In this document: positions 1 through 8,009 of the stretch, piece after piece
Position numbering within the stretch: position 1 is the first letter of the stretch
Layout of the letters: the number at the start of each line of letters is the position of its first letter
From: an uncultured Bacteroidota bacterium
Lineage (GTDB): Bacteria > Bacteroidota > Bacteroidia > Chitinophagales > Chitinophagaceae
Length of the DNA: 13,203 nt
Direction of reading: 5' to 3'
Assembly: GCA_903913355.1 (NCBI GenBank)
Contig: CAIWKU010000432.1
Coordinates: forward strand, 1-13,203
The notes under the pieces: model-generated
Seen by the model: only the letters and a program-made list of their open reading frames with translations
Database searches by the model: none
Told to the model about the DNA's origin: nothing
Program-made: the position numbers and the translations under genes

Positions 1-15
1 TTCAATATTTAATTG

Positions 16-66
16 AATTAATTAATAATAAATTATTGATAAACAATATTTTATTATTAATTAATT
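16..66. repeat. Long AT-only inverted repeat (hairpin)
   Basis: A perfect 17-base inverted repeat pairs 16-32 with 50-66. Its 17-base loop contains a further ATTG/CAAT stem (35-38 with 44-47). The outer arms contain only A and T. The element lies immediately upstream of the first gene and ends 20 bases before its probable ATG at 87. It could be a weak bidirectional terminator for a gene outside the window, or 5' UTR structure. The sequence alone does not decide which. Confidence 0.6.
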
Positions 67-86
67 GATTGCTGATATTAACTAAA

Positions 87-1079
87 ATGCCAAAATTGTC
101 TTATTATAAAAAACCACTTTTCATTTACTTGCTAATCCTTTGGGGAAGTACAATGACCATAGGCCAGGGTAAATCTGCATTTCCTGAAAAAACGATTGAT
201 ATCAATAATCCTCAAAATAAAACCTTGATCAGGATTGTCATGCCCCCTCACTACCCTCAAAGCAAGGGCAGGAAAACGCTTTTAGTATTTTATGCTCTGC
301 CTAATGGGAACAGCATTCAGTGGACGATGGGTAAACAGATGAGCAAAGATGATGACTGGCATTTTGATATTCAGCAGATTGCTGCCCAGACCAGGTATCT
401 TAGAGAACTGATCAAAAATCGAGACCTGGTACTTGTGTACCTCACCAATCAGCAAAAAAGCTGGCCAGCCTGGAAAAAACAACAACCGGGCGCACCTGCC
501 GAGATCAAAAGGATTGTGGATTCGATTTCCGGGATGTTTGCGGCCACAAAACCTGAAATAGTGCTGGATAGTCATAGCGGGGGTGGAAGCTTTATTTTCG
601 GCTACCTGGATGCGGTAAAGTCAATTCCTGCTTCTATTCAAAGAATCGGATTTATTGATAGTGATTATGGTTATGAAGATTCATTGCATACTACCAAACT
701 CATTAACTGGTTAGGGGGATCACGAAAACATGCTTTATATGTTTTGGCTTATAACGACAGTGTAGTTATCTATAATGGCAAACCGCTCGTAAGTGCAACC
801 GGTGGAACCTGGTATCGTAGCCAGTTATTACAGCGGAAATTGGGAGTCGCCTTTTCTTTTCAGAAAAGGGAAGACACTGCTTTTATCCAATTCTATGCAT
901 TACACAAAAGAGTTGCTATTCTTTTAAAAACCAACCCAGGGGGCGTTATTTATCATACTGAACAGGTTGCCAGAAACGGCTTTATTCATACCATTATCGG
1001 AGGAACCAGATTTGAAAAAAAGGCAGGCTATCTATATTGGGGACCAAGGGTGTATACCCCGTTTATTGAGGGATATTGA
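87..1079 (+). CDS. Secreted alpha/beta-hydrolase-like protein of unknown function
   Basis: I cannot name this protein. An in-frame TTG lies at 69, but the ATG at 87 is preferred because it directly gives a normal signal peptide: MPKLSYYKKP, then a hydrophobic stretch, ending near residue 27. This makes 330 residues. Numbering from that ATG, the stretch around residue 160 (EIVLDSHSGGGSF) resembles a nucleophile elbow, a strand followed by Ser164 in a small-residue turn and then a helix. An Asp-rich FIDSDYGYED segment follows near 190, and NGFIHTIIGG contains His301 near the C-terminus. This order of Ser, acid and His fits an alpha/beta hydrolase with a periplasmic or outer-surface role, but the fold call is inference. 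It could be a carbohydrate or lipid esterase, or a catalytically dead relative. No gene on the same strand in view gives context. Its last 17 bases overlap the convergent minus-strand gene. Confidence 0.6.
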   Translation: MPKLSYYKKPLFIYLLILWGSTMTIGQGKSAFPEKTIDINNPQNKTLIRIVMPPHYPQSKGRKTLLVFYALPNGNSIQWTMGKQMSKDDDWHFDIQQIAAQTRYLRELIKNRDLVLVYLTNQQKSWPAWKKQQPGAPAEIKRIVDSISGMFAATKPEIVLDSHSGGGSFIFGYLDAVKSIPASIQRIGFIDSDYGYEDSLHTTKLINWLGGSRKHALYVLAYNDSVVIYNGKPLVSATGGTWYRSQLLQRKLGVAFSFQKREDTAFIQFYALHKRVAILLKTNPGGVIYHTEQVARNGFIHTIIGGTRFEKKAGYLYWGPRVYTPFIEGY

Positions 1080-1368
1080 ATTTTGCGGTTTTTTCATCCC
1101 CTGTTATATCTCCCGCAGTTCTTATCTGAACCTGAATATTGGATATCCATTCGCTACAGCCTTTAGAAAAAAGATATTCATTCACCTGATGAATAACAGC
1201 CATTACTTCTTCATAAGTACCTTCCAGTACTGTTGCAAAAGGTCCTACTTCATGTTTTATCCCTGATTGCTGGATGACAGCAATAGCTTCATCCACCCAT
1301 TCATAGGGATGTTTATCCGTTACAATAGGCAGAATTTGAATGGAAGCATTAACGAGGTAATTGTGCAT
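1063..1368 (-). CDS. Thiamine-binding / UPF0045 (MTH1187-YkoF-like) protein
   Basis: A small protein of about 101 residues resembling the thiamine-binding/UPF0045 family (DUF77, MTH1187 type), which forms ferredoxin-like folds and multimers. The typical opening is a strand such as NASIQILPIVTDKHPYEWVDEAIAVIQQSG, here near residues 6-35. KHEVGPFATVLEGTYEEVMAVI follows, with the conserved G-P-F/G-T pattern near 38-50. Some family members bind thiamine or its precursors, others are uncharacterised, so substrate is uncertain here. The ATG at 1368 is chosen over one at 1392. It leaves a 4-base gap after the DUF952 stop instead of a 20-base overlap and gives the usual family length. It is the last gene of the minus-strand aromatic cluster and ends inside the convergent first gene. 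Confidence 0.75.
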   Translation of the reverse strand: MHNYLVNASIQILPIVTDKHPYEWVDEAIAVIQQSGIKHEVGPFATVLEGTYEEVMAVIHQVNEYLFSKGCSEWISNIQVQIRTAGDITGDEKTAKFNIPQ

Positions 1369-1372
1369 AGCT

Positions 1373-1678
1373 TTATAATTCGATGACTTCAACCACTGCG
1401 TTTAAGTTAACGGCACCATGAATATGGGGGAACACTTCGTTAATAGAGCCTGCTAGTTCAAAAATCAGGGGGCGCTCCACTTTACTCTTTTCAATTTTCA
1501 ATTTGAGTAAACCTGATTGACCTTTGTAATATCTTTCTAGCACTCCGGCTACCTGTTGCTCGGCACTACAATGAATAAAGCCTTCCGTAGCAAGGGTGGG
1601 CGATTCATATTGCCCCTTTTCCAAAGCCTGATCCCACAAATCGCGGGTAGTTATATGATATATATAATCTGAATCCAT
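1373..1678 (-). CDS. DUF952 family protein
   Basis: A small cytoplasmic protein of about 101 residues that matches DUF952. It opens with YIYHITTRDLWDQA, contains the family hallmark EGFIHCSAEQQ (about residues 32-42) and ends with the FPHIHGAVNLNAVVEV block (about 81-97). Family members are about 100 residues long and have no established biochemical function. The conserved His and Ser/Cys around FIHCS suggest a binding or catalytic pocket, but this is inference. The ATG at 1678 is chosen over the upstream 1705 because the family similarity begins right after it. The gene lies 93 bases after aroC and 4 bases before the thiamine-binding-type gene, so the two small genes are probably co-transcribed and may ride on the aro transcript. 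No aromatic-pathway role is implied by the protein itself. Confidence 0.8.
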   Translation of the reverse strand: MDSDYIYHITTRDLWDQALEKGQYESPTLATEGFIHCSAEQQVAGVLERYYKGQSGLLKLKIEKSKVERPLIFELAGSINEVFPHIHGAVNLNAVVEVIEL

Positions 1679-1771
1679 AAAGCATATTTTTATTTGATGA
1701 ATCATCCTATTTTGAGTTCCGGCTTAACCTGGATTTCCAAAAAAGGAATTTAATTTACTTCTTTTCAATAA

Positions 1772-2767
1772 CTATTTCCATACCGGCTTTATTTTCTGTG
1801 AAAGCATCATCAGATCAGCCATCACCATGGCTGTTACTGCCTCTAAAACAACTGGCACCCGCAGGGCAATACACAGATCATGACGCCCTTTTACTGAAAA
1901 CGTTTCTATTTCGTTTGTATCCCAATTCCAGGTTTGTTGTTCTTTTGGCGTTGAAGAAGTGGGTTTAATGGCTATTCTGAAAACCAGGTCATTCCCATTC
2001 GTAATTCCACCTACAACCCCACCCGCATGGTTGGTACGGGTCTTTCCTGTTTCATCTTCAATAGAATCATTATGTGCTACCCCAAACATTCTCGCAGCAG
2101 CAAAACCGGTTCCGAATTCAATTGCCCGTACGGCGGGAATGGCAAAAACAGCGTGACTGATTACTGATTCAACCGAATCAAAAAAGTGTTCGCCTAAACC
2201 AATTGGCAGCCCCTTAGCAATACATTCTACGATTCCACCAACACTATCTTTTTCATCAATCGCTTTTTGTAACCCTTTCCCCAGGTCTGTCTCTCCTCCA
2301 ATTTCCAAAATGTTTGACTCTATGCTTATTCCGGCAAGTAATTTCTTGGCTATTACACCTGCTGCCACAAGGCAAACAGTTAATCGCCCGCTAAAATGTC
2401 CCCCACCTCTATAATCCTCAAATCCTCCATATCTGGCATGTGCTGTAAAATCGGCATGGCCCGGACGAGGAACAGATCTTTGTTTTGCATAATCATCGCT
2501 GCGGGTATTCTTATTTTCAAAAATGATGGTAATGGGCGCGCCAGTCGTATGCCCATTAAATATCCCGGATTTGAAAATAGGCAAATCATCTTCTTTCCGG
2601 GGAGTGGTTCCTTTTTGCAGTCCCCCTTTTCTCCTTTCTATATCTATGAGAAAATCTTCTACTACTAAGGGAAGACCCGCCGGACAGCCATCAATGGTAA
2701 GTCCAACGCATTCGCCATGCGATTCGCCAAATATATGTACCCGGAATATGCGTCCAAAACTGTTCAC
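1772..2767 (-). CDS. aroC: Chorismate synthase
   Basis: Converts 5-enolpyruvylshikimate-3-phosphate to chorismate by trans-1,4 elimination of phosphate, using reduced FMN. This is the last common step of the shikimate pathway. The 331-residue protein shows the family signatures: GESHG at 14-18 with the active-site His17, RGGGHFSGR at 120-128 with the second conserved His124, PAVRAIEFG at 211-219, NHAGGVVGGITNG at 246-258 and GRHD at 294-297. It is somewhat shorter than many bacterial AroC proteins (about 350-390), mostly at the C-terminus, but no signature is lost. The start is a GTG at 2767, 11 bases after the aroA stop. This start gives the standard MNSFGRIFRVHIFGESHG opening. Close spacing shows that it is in one operon with aroA, aroB and the DAHP synthase. 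Confidence 0.97.
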   Translation of the reverse strand: MNSFGRIFRVHIFGESHGECVGLTIDGCPAGLPLVVEDFLIDIERRKGGLQKGTTPRKEDDLPIFKSGIFNGHTTGAPITIIFENKNTRSDDYAKQRSVPRPGHADFTAHARYGGFEDYRGGGHFSGRLTVCLVAAGVIAKKLLAGISIESNILEIGGETDLGKGLQKAIDEKDSVGGIVECIAKGLPIGLGEHFFDSVESVISHAVFAIPAVRAIEFGTGFAAARMFGVAHNDSIEDETGKTRTNHAGGVVGGITNGNDLVFRIAIKPTSSTPKEQQTWNWDTNEIETFSVKGRHDLCIALRVPVVLEAVTAMVMADLMMLSQKIKPVWK

Positions 2768-2778
2768 GCTATTTTGTT

Positions 2779-4050
2779 TTATACATTAACCAATGCCCCT
2801 AATTGTTTGAGGTGGCTATAGAAATCAGGATATGACTTATTGATTGCTTCTGCTTCCTCAATCAACACTTCTTCTTTTGCGCCTAAGGCTGCTACGGCAC
2901 AAGCCATTGCAATCCTGTGATCGTGATGAGAATGTACTTTTGCTCCCTTGATTTCTCCTCCTCCTTTTACCATCATCAAGTCATCCTGCAGCAAAATTTC
3001 AACCCCTAATTTAGCAAACTCCTGCTGCAAGGTAAGCGAACGGTTGCTTTCTTTGTGCGTAAGCCTGTTTACTCCTTCAATTACAGTAGTGCCATTACAG
3101 TAAGAAGCCAGTGCTACCAGCGGTGGAAAAAGATCGGGGCAATCAGTCGCATTAAAATGAAATGCTTTCATCGGTAACCGGGAAACTGTTATTTCGTTGG
3201 TGTGAACAGAAATATTGCATCCAGAGTCCATCAGTGCCTGTAAAATAGCTTTATCGGCCTGTGTGGATTCAATATCTAACCCTTTTACCGTAACCGGTCC
3301 CGAAATTGCACCGGCAACCAGTAGAAAGGCCGCCCCGCTCCAATCACCTTCAACGATGTAGTTACGGGTTGCGGGTTGCGGGTTAGTAGTTGGTTGGGTG
3401 AAAGAGAACGCTTCATAATTTTTGTTTTCAACCTCCCATCCGAAATATTTCATTACTTGTAATGTCAGGTCTATATAGGGTTTACTTTTCAGGTCATTCA
3501 CTGAAATAGTGATCTTGTTTGCTCCTGCCGCAGCAAAAGACATTAACAGGCCTGTTAAGAACTGAGAACTTAATGATCCGTCAACTACAATATTGGCTGG
3601 CTGTAACGGCCCCTGAATGTTGAGTGGAAGTTTCCCATTATTTGATTTGGTTTGAACAGATAGCTTAGGCAAAATGCTGTCAAAAAAATCCATAGGTCTT
3701 GTTAGCAGACTACCGGTTCCATTCAATGTAAGCGGATAGCTGCTTAGCGCTGCAATAGGCGTAAACATCCTGATACCCAAGCCGCTTTCTCCACAATTGA
3801 TTTCATTACTTATCGGTTGAACACCATTGGACGTTATCAATAAGTTCCCATTTTCCAACTTACTGATCGTAGCCCCTAGTTTCTGAATTACATCCAGAGC
3901 CGCCAGGTCATCATTACTGTTACCCGGATTGATCAATGTGGTTTGTCCTTTTGCCAACAAAGCTGCCGCACAAGCTCTTTGCATACTGCTTTTACTGGCT
4001 GCTGCCACAATATTTCCTGTAACCCGGGAAGGCTGTATACCTGCAATCAT
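2779..4050 (-). CDS. aroA: 3-phosphoshikimate 1-carboxyvinyltransferase (EPSP synthase)
   Basis: Transfers the enolpyruvyl group of PEP to shikimate-3-phosphate, supplying the substrate of the adjacent AroC. The 423-residue protein has the two-domain EPSP synthase layout. Visible motifs are ASKSSMQRA with the PEP/S3P-binding Lys20, NCGESGLGIRMF at 85-96 with Arg94, SSQFLTGLLMS at 161-171, the DCPDLFPP segment at 303-310 with conserved acids, THKESNR at 331-337 with catalytic Glu334, and HHDHRIAMA at 375-383. The glycine loop reads GESGLGIR rather than the GNAGTAMR of the E. coli enzyme, so this is a divergent branch. An insertion, NPQPATRN (223-230), sits in the loop before VEGDWSGAA and is encoded by a heptamer repeat. 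The ATG at 4050 follows the aroB stop by 21 bases. Confidence 0.96.
   Translation of the reverse strand: MIAGIQPSRVTGNIVAAASKSSMQRACAAALLAKGQTTLINPGNSNDDLAALDVIQKLGATISKLENGNLLITSNGVQPISNEINCGESGLGIRMFTPIAALSSYPLTLNGTGSLLTRPMDFFDSILPKLSVQTKSNNGKLPLNIQGPLQPANIVVDGSLSSQFLTGLLMSFAAAGANKITISVNDLKSKPYIDLTLQVMKYFGWEVENKNYEAFSFTQPTTNPQPATRNYIVEGDWSGAAFLLVAGAISGPVTVKGLDIESTQADKAILQALMDSGCNISVHTNEITVSRLPMKAFHFNATDCPDLFPPLVALASYCNGTTVIEGVNRLTHKESNRSLTLQQEFAKLGVEILLQDDLMMVKGGGEIKGAKVHSHHDHRIAMACAVAALGAKEEVLIEEAEAINKSYPDFYSHLKQLGALVNV
3364..3384. repeat. 7-base tandem repeat inside aroA
   Basis: Three consecutive copies of a (A/G)CGGGTT heptamer occur on the plus strand: ACGGGTT, GCGGGTT, GCGGGTT. On the coding strand it reads as AACCCG(C/T) units and encodes part of NPQPATRN, in a loop of AroA. 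Being 21 bases long, it keeps the reading frame. Confidence 0.8.
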
Positions 4051-4071
4051 ATAATTAATGGAAGAAGCATT

Positions 4072-5091
4072 TTAAAATTTGGAAAGGATTTCCTGCAAAA
4101 AATCAAAAGATAAGGGCTTGATACCTGCTTTTCCGATACGCTCAAGGAGGATATATTGAATACCCTTACTATCCTTTTTCTTATCCATCCGCAGAATCTT
4201 AAATGCCTTTCTGGCATTGAACTTTGCAAATGTGGGTAGCCCATATTTTGACAAAAGAGATACCAATTGTTCGGTATCTGCAAAACCATTGATCTGCTGC
4301 GAAAGAATAGCGGCATAGGTCATGCCAATACTGATGGCTTGTCCATGACTCAATTCATACATATTTTCAATAGCATGTCCAAGTGTATGACCAAAATTCA
4401 GCAATTTTCTTTCCCCCTGTTCAAACTCATCACTAATTACCACTTTGGTTTTAATCAGTACATTTTGCTCAATCAGTGAAGTGAGTAATTGCTTATTTTT
4501 CTGAAACTGTGCAATGGAATGTTGTTGCAACCATTTGAACATTTTGGCATCTTTGATACTGGCATGTTTAATAATTTCCGCAAACCCGTTTTGCCATTCT
4601 ATTTTTGGCAATGATTTTAGAAAGGAAATATCATACAGCAAAAAAGAGGGTTGTCTGATCAACCCCACCATATTCTTATAAACACCCACATCAATCCCAT
4701 TTTTCCCACCAATAGAAGCATCCACCATCGCCAGCAATGAAGTAGGTACAAAACCAAATTTGATACCTCGCATATAGATACCCGCCACATACCCGGTAAT
4801 ATCCGTAATAACACCGCCACCCACACCAATCAGCATCGTTTTCCTATCCGCTCCCAAAGCAATCAATTGATCAATGACCACATCCACGGTTTGCTGAACC
4901 TTATATTGCTCTCCTTGTTTTAATACAATGGTATTCCAGCCCTTGAATTTTTTTTTATGCTTGTCAAAAACATTTTCATCAGTAATGATTACTGTTTCTT
5001 CACGTGTGGTTAGTTTCTCCAGTTGAGCGAATTCCGCATCAAACAGATAGGTAACGGTAGTATTGGAAAATGTAAAGTTTCTTTTTTTCAT
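4072..5091 (-). CDS. aroB: 3-dehydroquinate synthase
   Basis: Converts DAHP to 3-dehydroquinate, using NAD+ catalytically and a divalent metal; this is the second step of the shikimate pathway. The 339-residue protein carries the dinucleotide-binding GVGGGVITDITGYVAG at 89-104, PTSLLAMVDASIGGKNGID at 116-134, NGFAEIIKH at 168-176, LNFGHTLGHAIE at 231-242, SHGQAISIGM at 248-257 and MDKKKD at 302-307. Expected metal ligands Glu172, His235 and His249 are all present, so it should be active. It is a little shorter than the E. coli enzyme (about 360). It starts 16 bases after the DAHP synthase stop and ends 21 bases before aroA, which supports one operon. The ATG at 5091 gives a normal N-terminus. 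Confidence 0.97.
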   Translation of the reverse strand: MKKRNFTFSNTTVTYLFDAEFAQLEKLTTREETVIITDENVFDKHKKKFKGWNTIVLKQGEQYKVQQTVDVVIDQLIALGADRKTMLIGVGGGVITDITGYVAGIYMRGIKFGFVPTSLLAMVDASIGGKNGIDVGVYKNMVGLIRQPSFLLYDISFLKSLPKIEWQNGFAEIIKHASIKDAKMFKWLQQHSIAQFQKNKQLLTSLIEQNVLIKTKVVISDEFEQGERKLLNFGHTLGHAIENMYELSHGQAISIGMTYAAILSQQINGFADTEQLVSLLSKYGLPTFAKFNARKAFKILRMDKKKDSKGIQYILLERIGKAGIKPLSFDFLQEILSKF

Positions 5092-5107
5092 TTTCGGCAG
5101 TATTCCA

Positions 5108-6193
5108 TTACTTATTCATGATCTTATTCTGGTGATTGATACTTTCCATGTGAACTGCATCAAAATACTTGGTCACAAATTCTTTACTAAGTCCAAATTT
5201 TTCCCCTTTTGCAAATGCCCTTTCCAGAATGGAATTCCATCGATTGGTTTGCAGAATGGTGATATTATTTTCTTTCTTATACTGACCAATATGTTCAGCC
5301 ACTTTCATACGCTGGCTTAATATCTGCATCAATTCATCATCCAAGTTATTGATCTGTTGACGTAATTTTTCCAATGCAGCATGGTATTCAGGAGAAGCAA
5401 TATCTTCTTTTCTCCAACGTATACCGGAAATCAGTTCACCCAGTCTTTCCGGCGTAATCTGTTGTTTGGCATCGCTCCAGGCATTATCAGGATCAATATG
5501 ACTCTCAATGATCAATCCATCAAAATCAAGATCTATGGCAGTTTGTGCAACTTCTGCCAGAATATCTCTTCTGCCACAAATATGCGAAGGGTCATTAATC
5601 AGTAATAATTCCGGATACCGACGTTTCATTTCAATCGCCAGGTGCCACATTGGCGCATTCCGGTATTCTGTGTTACCATAAGAACTAAATCCCCGATGAA
5701 TCAAGCCGATATTCTTAATACCTGCTTTGGCTACACGCTCCATAGCTCCAATCCAGAGTTCCAGATCGGGGTTAATCGGGTTTTTAATTAGAACGGGTTT
5801 ATCCACCCCTCGTAAAGCATCTGCCACTTCCTGAACACTAAACGGGTTCACCGTTGTACGTGCACCAATCCAAAGAACATCCACATCAAAATGAAGTGCA
5901 TCTTCTACCTGTTTACCGGTAGCTACTTCCACGGCTACTGGCAATCCGGATTCTTTTCTTGCCTGCTGTAACCATGGCAAACCTTTTGTGCCAATCCCTT
6001 CAAAACTTCCGGGACGGGTTCTGGGTTTCCAGATACCTGCACGCAGAATATCTACTTTACCCGTAGCAGCCAAACGGTTAGCCGTTTGTATAACCTGCTC
6101 TTCAGTTTCGGCACTACAAGGACCTGAAATGATCAGTGGGCGCTTCTTTAATAATGTTTCCACGGGTGTTACTTGTTCCATAGCCTGTTCCAT
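5108..6193 (-). CDS. Bifunctional 3-deoxy-7-phosphoheptulonate (DAHP) synthase / chorismate mutase
   Basis: The N-terminal part condenses PEP and erythrose-4-phosphate to DAHP, the pathway entry. The C-terminal part rearranges chorismate to prephenate, the substrate of both PheA and TyrA here. Counting from the ATG at 6193 (361 residues), a type I-beta DAHP synthase domain shows GPCSAE at 24-29, KPRTRPGSFEG at 56-66, GARTTVNPF at 110-118, KNPINPD at 137-143, HRGFS at 166-170, DPSHICGRR at 201-209 and ESHIDPD at 230-236. An AroQ-type helical mutase domain follows from about 270, with LRQQINNLDDELMQILSQR and K306/K307 conserved in pattern. In fused enzymes of this kind the mutase domain often acts as the allosteric sensor for prephenate, which is family knowledge. 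A TTG at 6244 would add 17 residues unlike the family. The ATG at 6181 is another possible start. Confidence 0.94.
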   Translation of the reverse strand: MEQAMEQVTPVETLLKKRPLIISGPCSAETEEQVIQTANRLAATGKVDILRAGIWKPRTRPGSFEGIGTKGLPWLQQARKESGLPVAVEVATGKQVEDALHFDVDVLWIGARTTVNPFSVQEVADALRGVDKPVLIKNPINPDLELWIGAMERVAKAGIKNIGLIHRGFSSYGNTEYRNAPMWHLAIEMKRRYPELLLINDPSHICGRRDILAEVAQTAIDLDFDGLIIESHIDPDNAWSDAKQQITPERLGELISGIRWRKEDIASPEYHAALEKLRQQINNLDDELMQILSQRMKVAEHIGQYKKENNITILQTNRWNSILERAFAKGEKFGLSKEFVTKYFDAVHMESINHQNKIMNK

Positions 6194-6292
6194 AACGCAA
6201 CTATTATTTGTATTTAAATGTGTATTCTTTATCTGGTTTATCAAAAAACTCCTGTTTCAGACTAACCCAAAACAAGTTTATTCAATATCCTT
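6194..6292. other. Intergenic gap between helicase and DAHP synthase genes
   Basis: These 99 bases lie between the helicase stop and the chosen DAHP synthase start. I see no strong hairpin, no Phe/Tyr-rich leader peptide and no clear TAnnTTTG element on the minus strand. The DAHP synthase-aroB-aroA-aroC unit may therefore be served by read-through from the helicase transcript or by a promoter I cannot recognise. Confidence 0.4.
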
Positions 6293-7984
6293 TTATGCCC
6301 CTCTTCTGGGTCCTCCGCTATCTGCATCATTCATACGAATACTTCTTCCTTTATATTTTTTCCCATCCAATGAACGGATCATTTGCTGTGCAGCACCTCT
6401 TTCGATTTCGATCCAACTATTCATATCCTTCATATCAATCTTACCCAATACTTCCTTTTTCAAATCACTCATATCCAGTATGAATTGCAGGAAGCTGGCT
6501 TTGAAAAAACCATCTTTGGTACCAAGGTTTAAAAACAAACGACTGTATCCTCCTCCGCGGGTATATTCTTTTCTGCTATCGCCTCTACCTCGGTCAGATG
6601 ATCTTTCTTCTCTCCTTCCCGAATCGCTTCTTTCATTGGTATCTCTTCGGCTGCGTTCTCTCAGGTTCAGGTCCTCTGCGTTTTCATAGTATTTCAAAAA
6701 CCGGTCGAATTCCATTGCAGCAACCCGTTTCAATACATCTTCTTTGGTTACATCTGCAAATTTTTCTGCTAAAAGGGGTACATAGGTTTCATAATCACCA
6801 TGACTGATATCAGCAGATAATAATTTATCCATGAAATGAAAGAACTGCTTTCTGCAAACATCTTTTCCGCTGGGGATATCCATTTTGTGAAACTGCGAAT
6901 TATTGATCCGTTCAATTTGCTTGAACTTATACATTTCTTTCGCATGCACAATAGAAATACAAATACCCAGGTTTCCCGCCCTTCCTGTACGACCGCTTCT
7001 ATGGGTGTATATTTCAACATCATCCGGTAATTCGTAATTGATTACATGGGTAATGCCCACCACATCAATTCCTCTTGCTGCCACATCGGTTGCAATCAAT
7101 AACTGCAGGCTCTTGTCACGAAATTGTCCCATTACTTTATCGCGCTGACCCTGTGTAAGATCTCCATGCAGTGCATCAATATCATATCCTTCCCTGGTTA
7201 ACCGCTCAGAAATTTCCTGTGCATCCAATTTGGTACGGGTAAAAATGATTCCATAAATGCCCGGATTAAAGTCGATAATCCTTTTTAAGGTTTCATAGCG
7301 ATGTTGTGCTGTGGTAACATAATATTGGTGATCAATACTTTTGTTGGCGGTATTCATTTTACCAACCGTTACTTCTTTAGGGTCTTTCATGTACCGCTTG
7401 CTCACTTTACGAATTTCGGGTGGCATGGTAGCACTGAATAACCAGGTGCTTTCTCTTTGCGGTGTATTCTTCAGGATAAATTCAATATCATCCTGAAAAC
7501 CCATGTTCAGCATTTCATCTGCTTCATCCAGTACCACATATTTGATCTGCTCAAGATTAATCGCCTTTCTTTCAATAAGATCGATTAACCTGCCCGGAGT
7601 GGCCACTACAATCTGTACGCCTCTTTTCAGATCACGTATCTGTAGACCGATAGAAGCACCTCCATACACAGCCACCACAGAAACACCGGTCATGTATTTT
7701 TTAAAGAGCTCTATTTCTTTTACGATTTGCAGGCACAGTTCCCTTGTTGGGCAAACTACCAGGGCCTGGGGATACCGGGCTGCTGCATCAATAATATGTA
7801 ACAGGGGTAAACCAAAGGCTGCTGTTTTTCCGGTTCCTGTTTGTGCAAGACCAATAAAGTCCTGCGTGCCACTAAGCAATAATGGTATTGCCTGTTCCTG
7901 TATTGCGGTTGGGTTCACATAGCCCAACTCATCCGTTGCCTGAATCAATCTGGCATCAATTCCCAACGCTTCAAATGTCGTCAT
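6293..7984 (-). CDS. DEAD-box ATP-dependent RNA helicase with C-terminal DbpA-like RNA-binding domain
   Basis: Unwinds RNA duplexes or remodels RNP using ATP; likely roles are ribosome assembly, RNA decay and cold growth. The 563-residue protein has the full DEAD-box set: Q motif region GYVNPTAIQEQAIP at 21-34, motif I AQTGTGKT at 47-54, PTREL at 79-83, TPGR at 129-132, DEAD at 153-156, SAT at 184-186, ARGID at 303-307 and HRSGRTGR at 328-335. A basic, disordered Arg/Ser/Asp-rich linker lies at about 442-478. The last 75-80 residues (from GYSRLFLNLGTKDGF, near 479) resemble the DbpA/CsdA C-terminal RRM. It is cytoplasmic. It sits between tyrA and the DAHP synthase gene on the same strand, with 186 bases upstream and 99 downstream, so it interrupts the aromatic cluster. 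A DeaD/CsdA-type name is likely, but exact orthology is not provable here. Confidence 0.95.
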   Translation of the reverse strand: MTTFEALGIDARLIQATDELGYVNPTAIQEQAIPLLLSGTQDFIGLAQTGTGKTAAFGLPLLHIIDAAARYPQALVVCPTRELCLQIVKEIELFKKYMTGVSVVAVYGGASIGLQIRDLKRGVQIVVATPGRLIDLIERKAINLEQIKYVVLDEADEMLNMGFQDDIEFILKNTPQRESTWLFSATMPPEIRKVSKRYMKDPKEVTVGKMNTANKSIDHQYYVTTAQHRYETLKRIIDFNPGIYGIIFTRTKLDAQEISERLTREGYDIDALHGDLTQGQRDKVMGQFRDKSLQLLIATDVAARGIDVVGITHVINYELPDDVEIYTHRSGRTGRAGNLGICISIVHAKEMYKFKQIERINNSQFHKMDIPSGKDVCRKQFFHFMDKLLSADISHGDYETYVPLLAEKFADVTKEDVLKRVAAMEFDRFLKYYENAEDLNLRERSRRDTNERSDSGRREERSSDRGRGDSRKEYTRGGGYSRLFLNLGTKDGFFKASFLQFILDMSDLKKEVLGKIDMKDMNSWIEIERGAAQQMIRSLDGKKYKGRSIRMNDADSGGPRRGA

Positions 7985-8001
7985 GTAATAAAAAATTTGC
8001 G

Positions 8002-8009
8002 CAAAGGTA
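8002..8009 (-). promoter_or_regulatory. Probable -7 element of the helicase promoter
   Basis: The minus strand reads TACCTTTG, an exact match to the TAnnTTTG -7 element of Bacteroidetes housekeeping promoters, 17 bases upstream of the helicase ATG. A TTTTG lies upstream but 33 bases away, farther than the usual spacing, so no convincing -33 element is seen. The resulting 5' UTR would be very short. This element suggests independent expression of the helicase. Confidence 0.55.

Noticed and set aside
1733..1754. Weak hairpin between aroC and the DUF952 gene as an operon terminator
   Set aside because: Only four or five pairs form (ATTCC/GGAAA type), with a mismatch and no proper T run after it.
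6194..6292. A second attenuator or leader peptide before the DAHP synthase gene
   Set aside because: No aromatic-rich short frame and no GC-rich hairpin with a T run were found in the gap.
5988..6689. A 233-codon plus-strand open frame across the DAHP synthase/helicase junction
   Set aside because: It is antisense to two strongly supported genes and shows a Ser/Leu-rich composition typical of antisense reading of Arg/Ser/Glu codons.
7503..7922. A 139-codon plus-strand open frame inside the helicase gene
   Set aside because: It is antisense to the helicase motif region (DEAD, Walker A) and lacks a recognisable domain.
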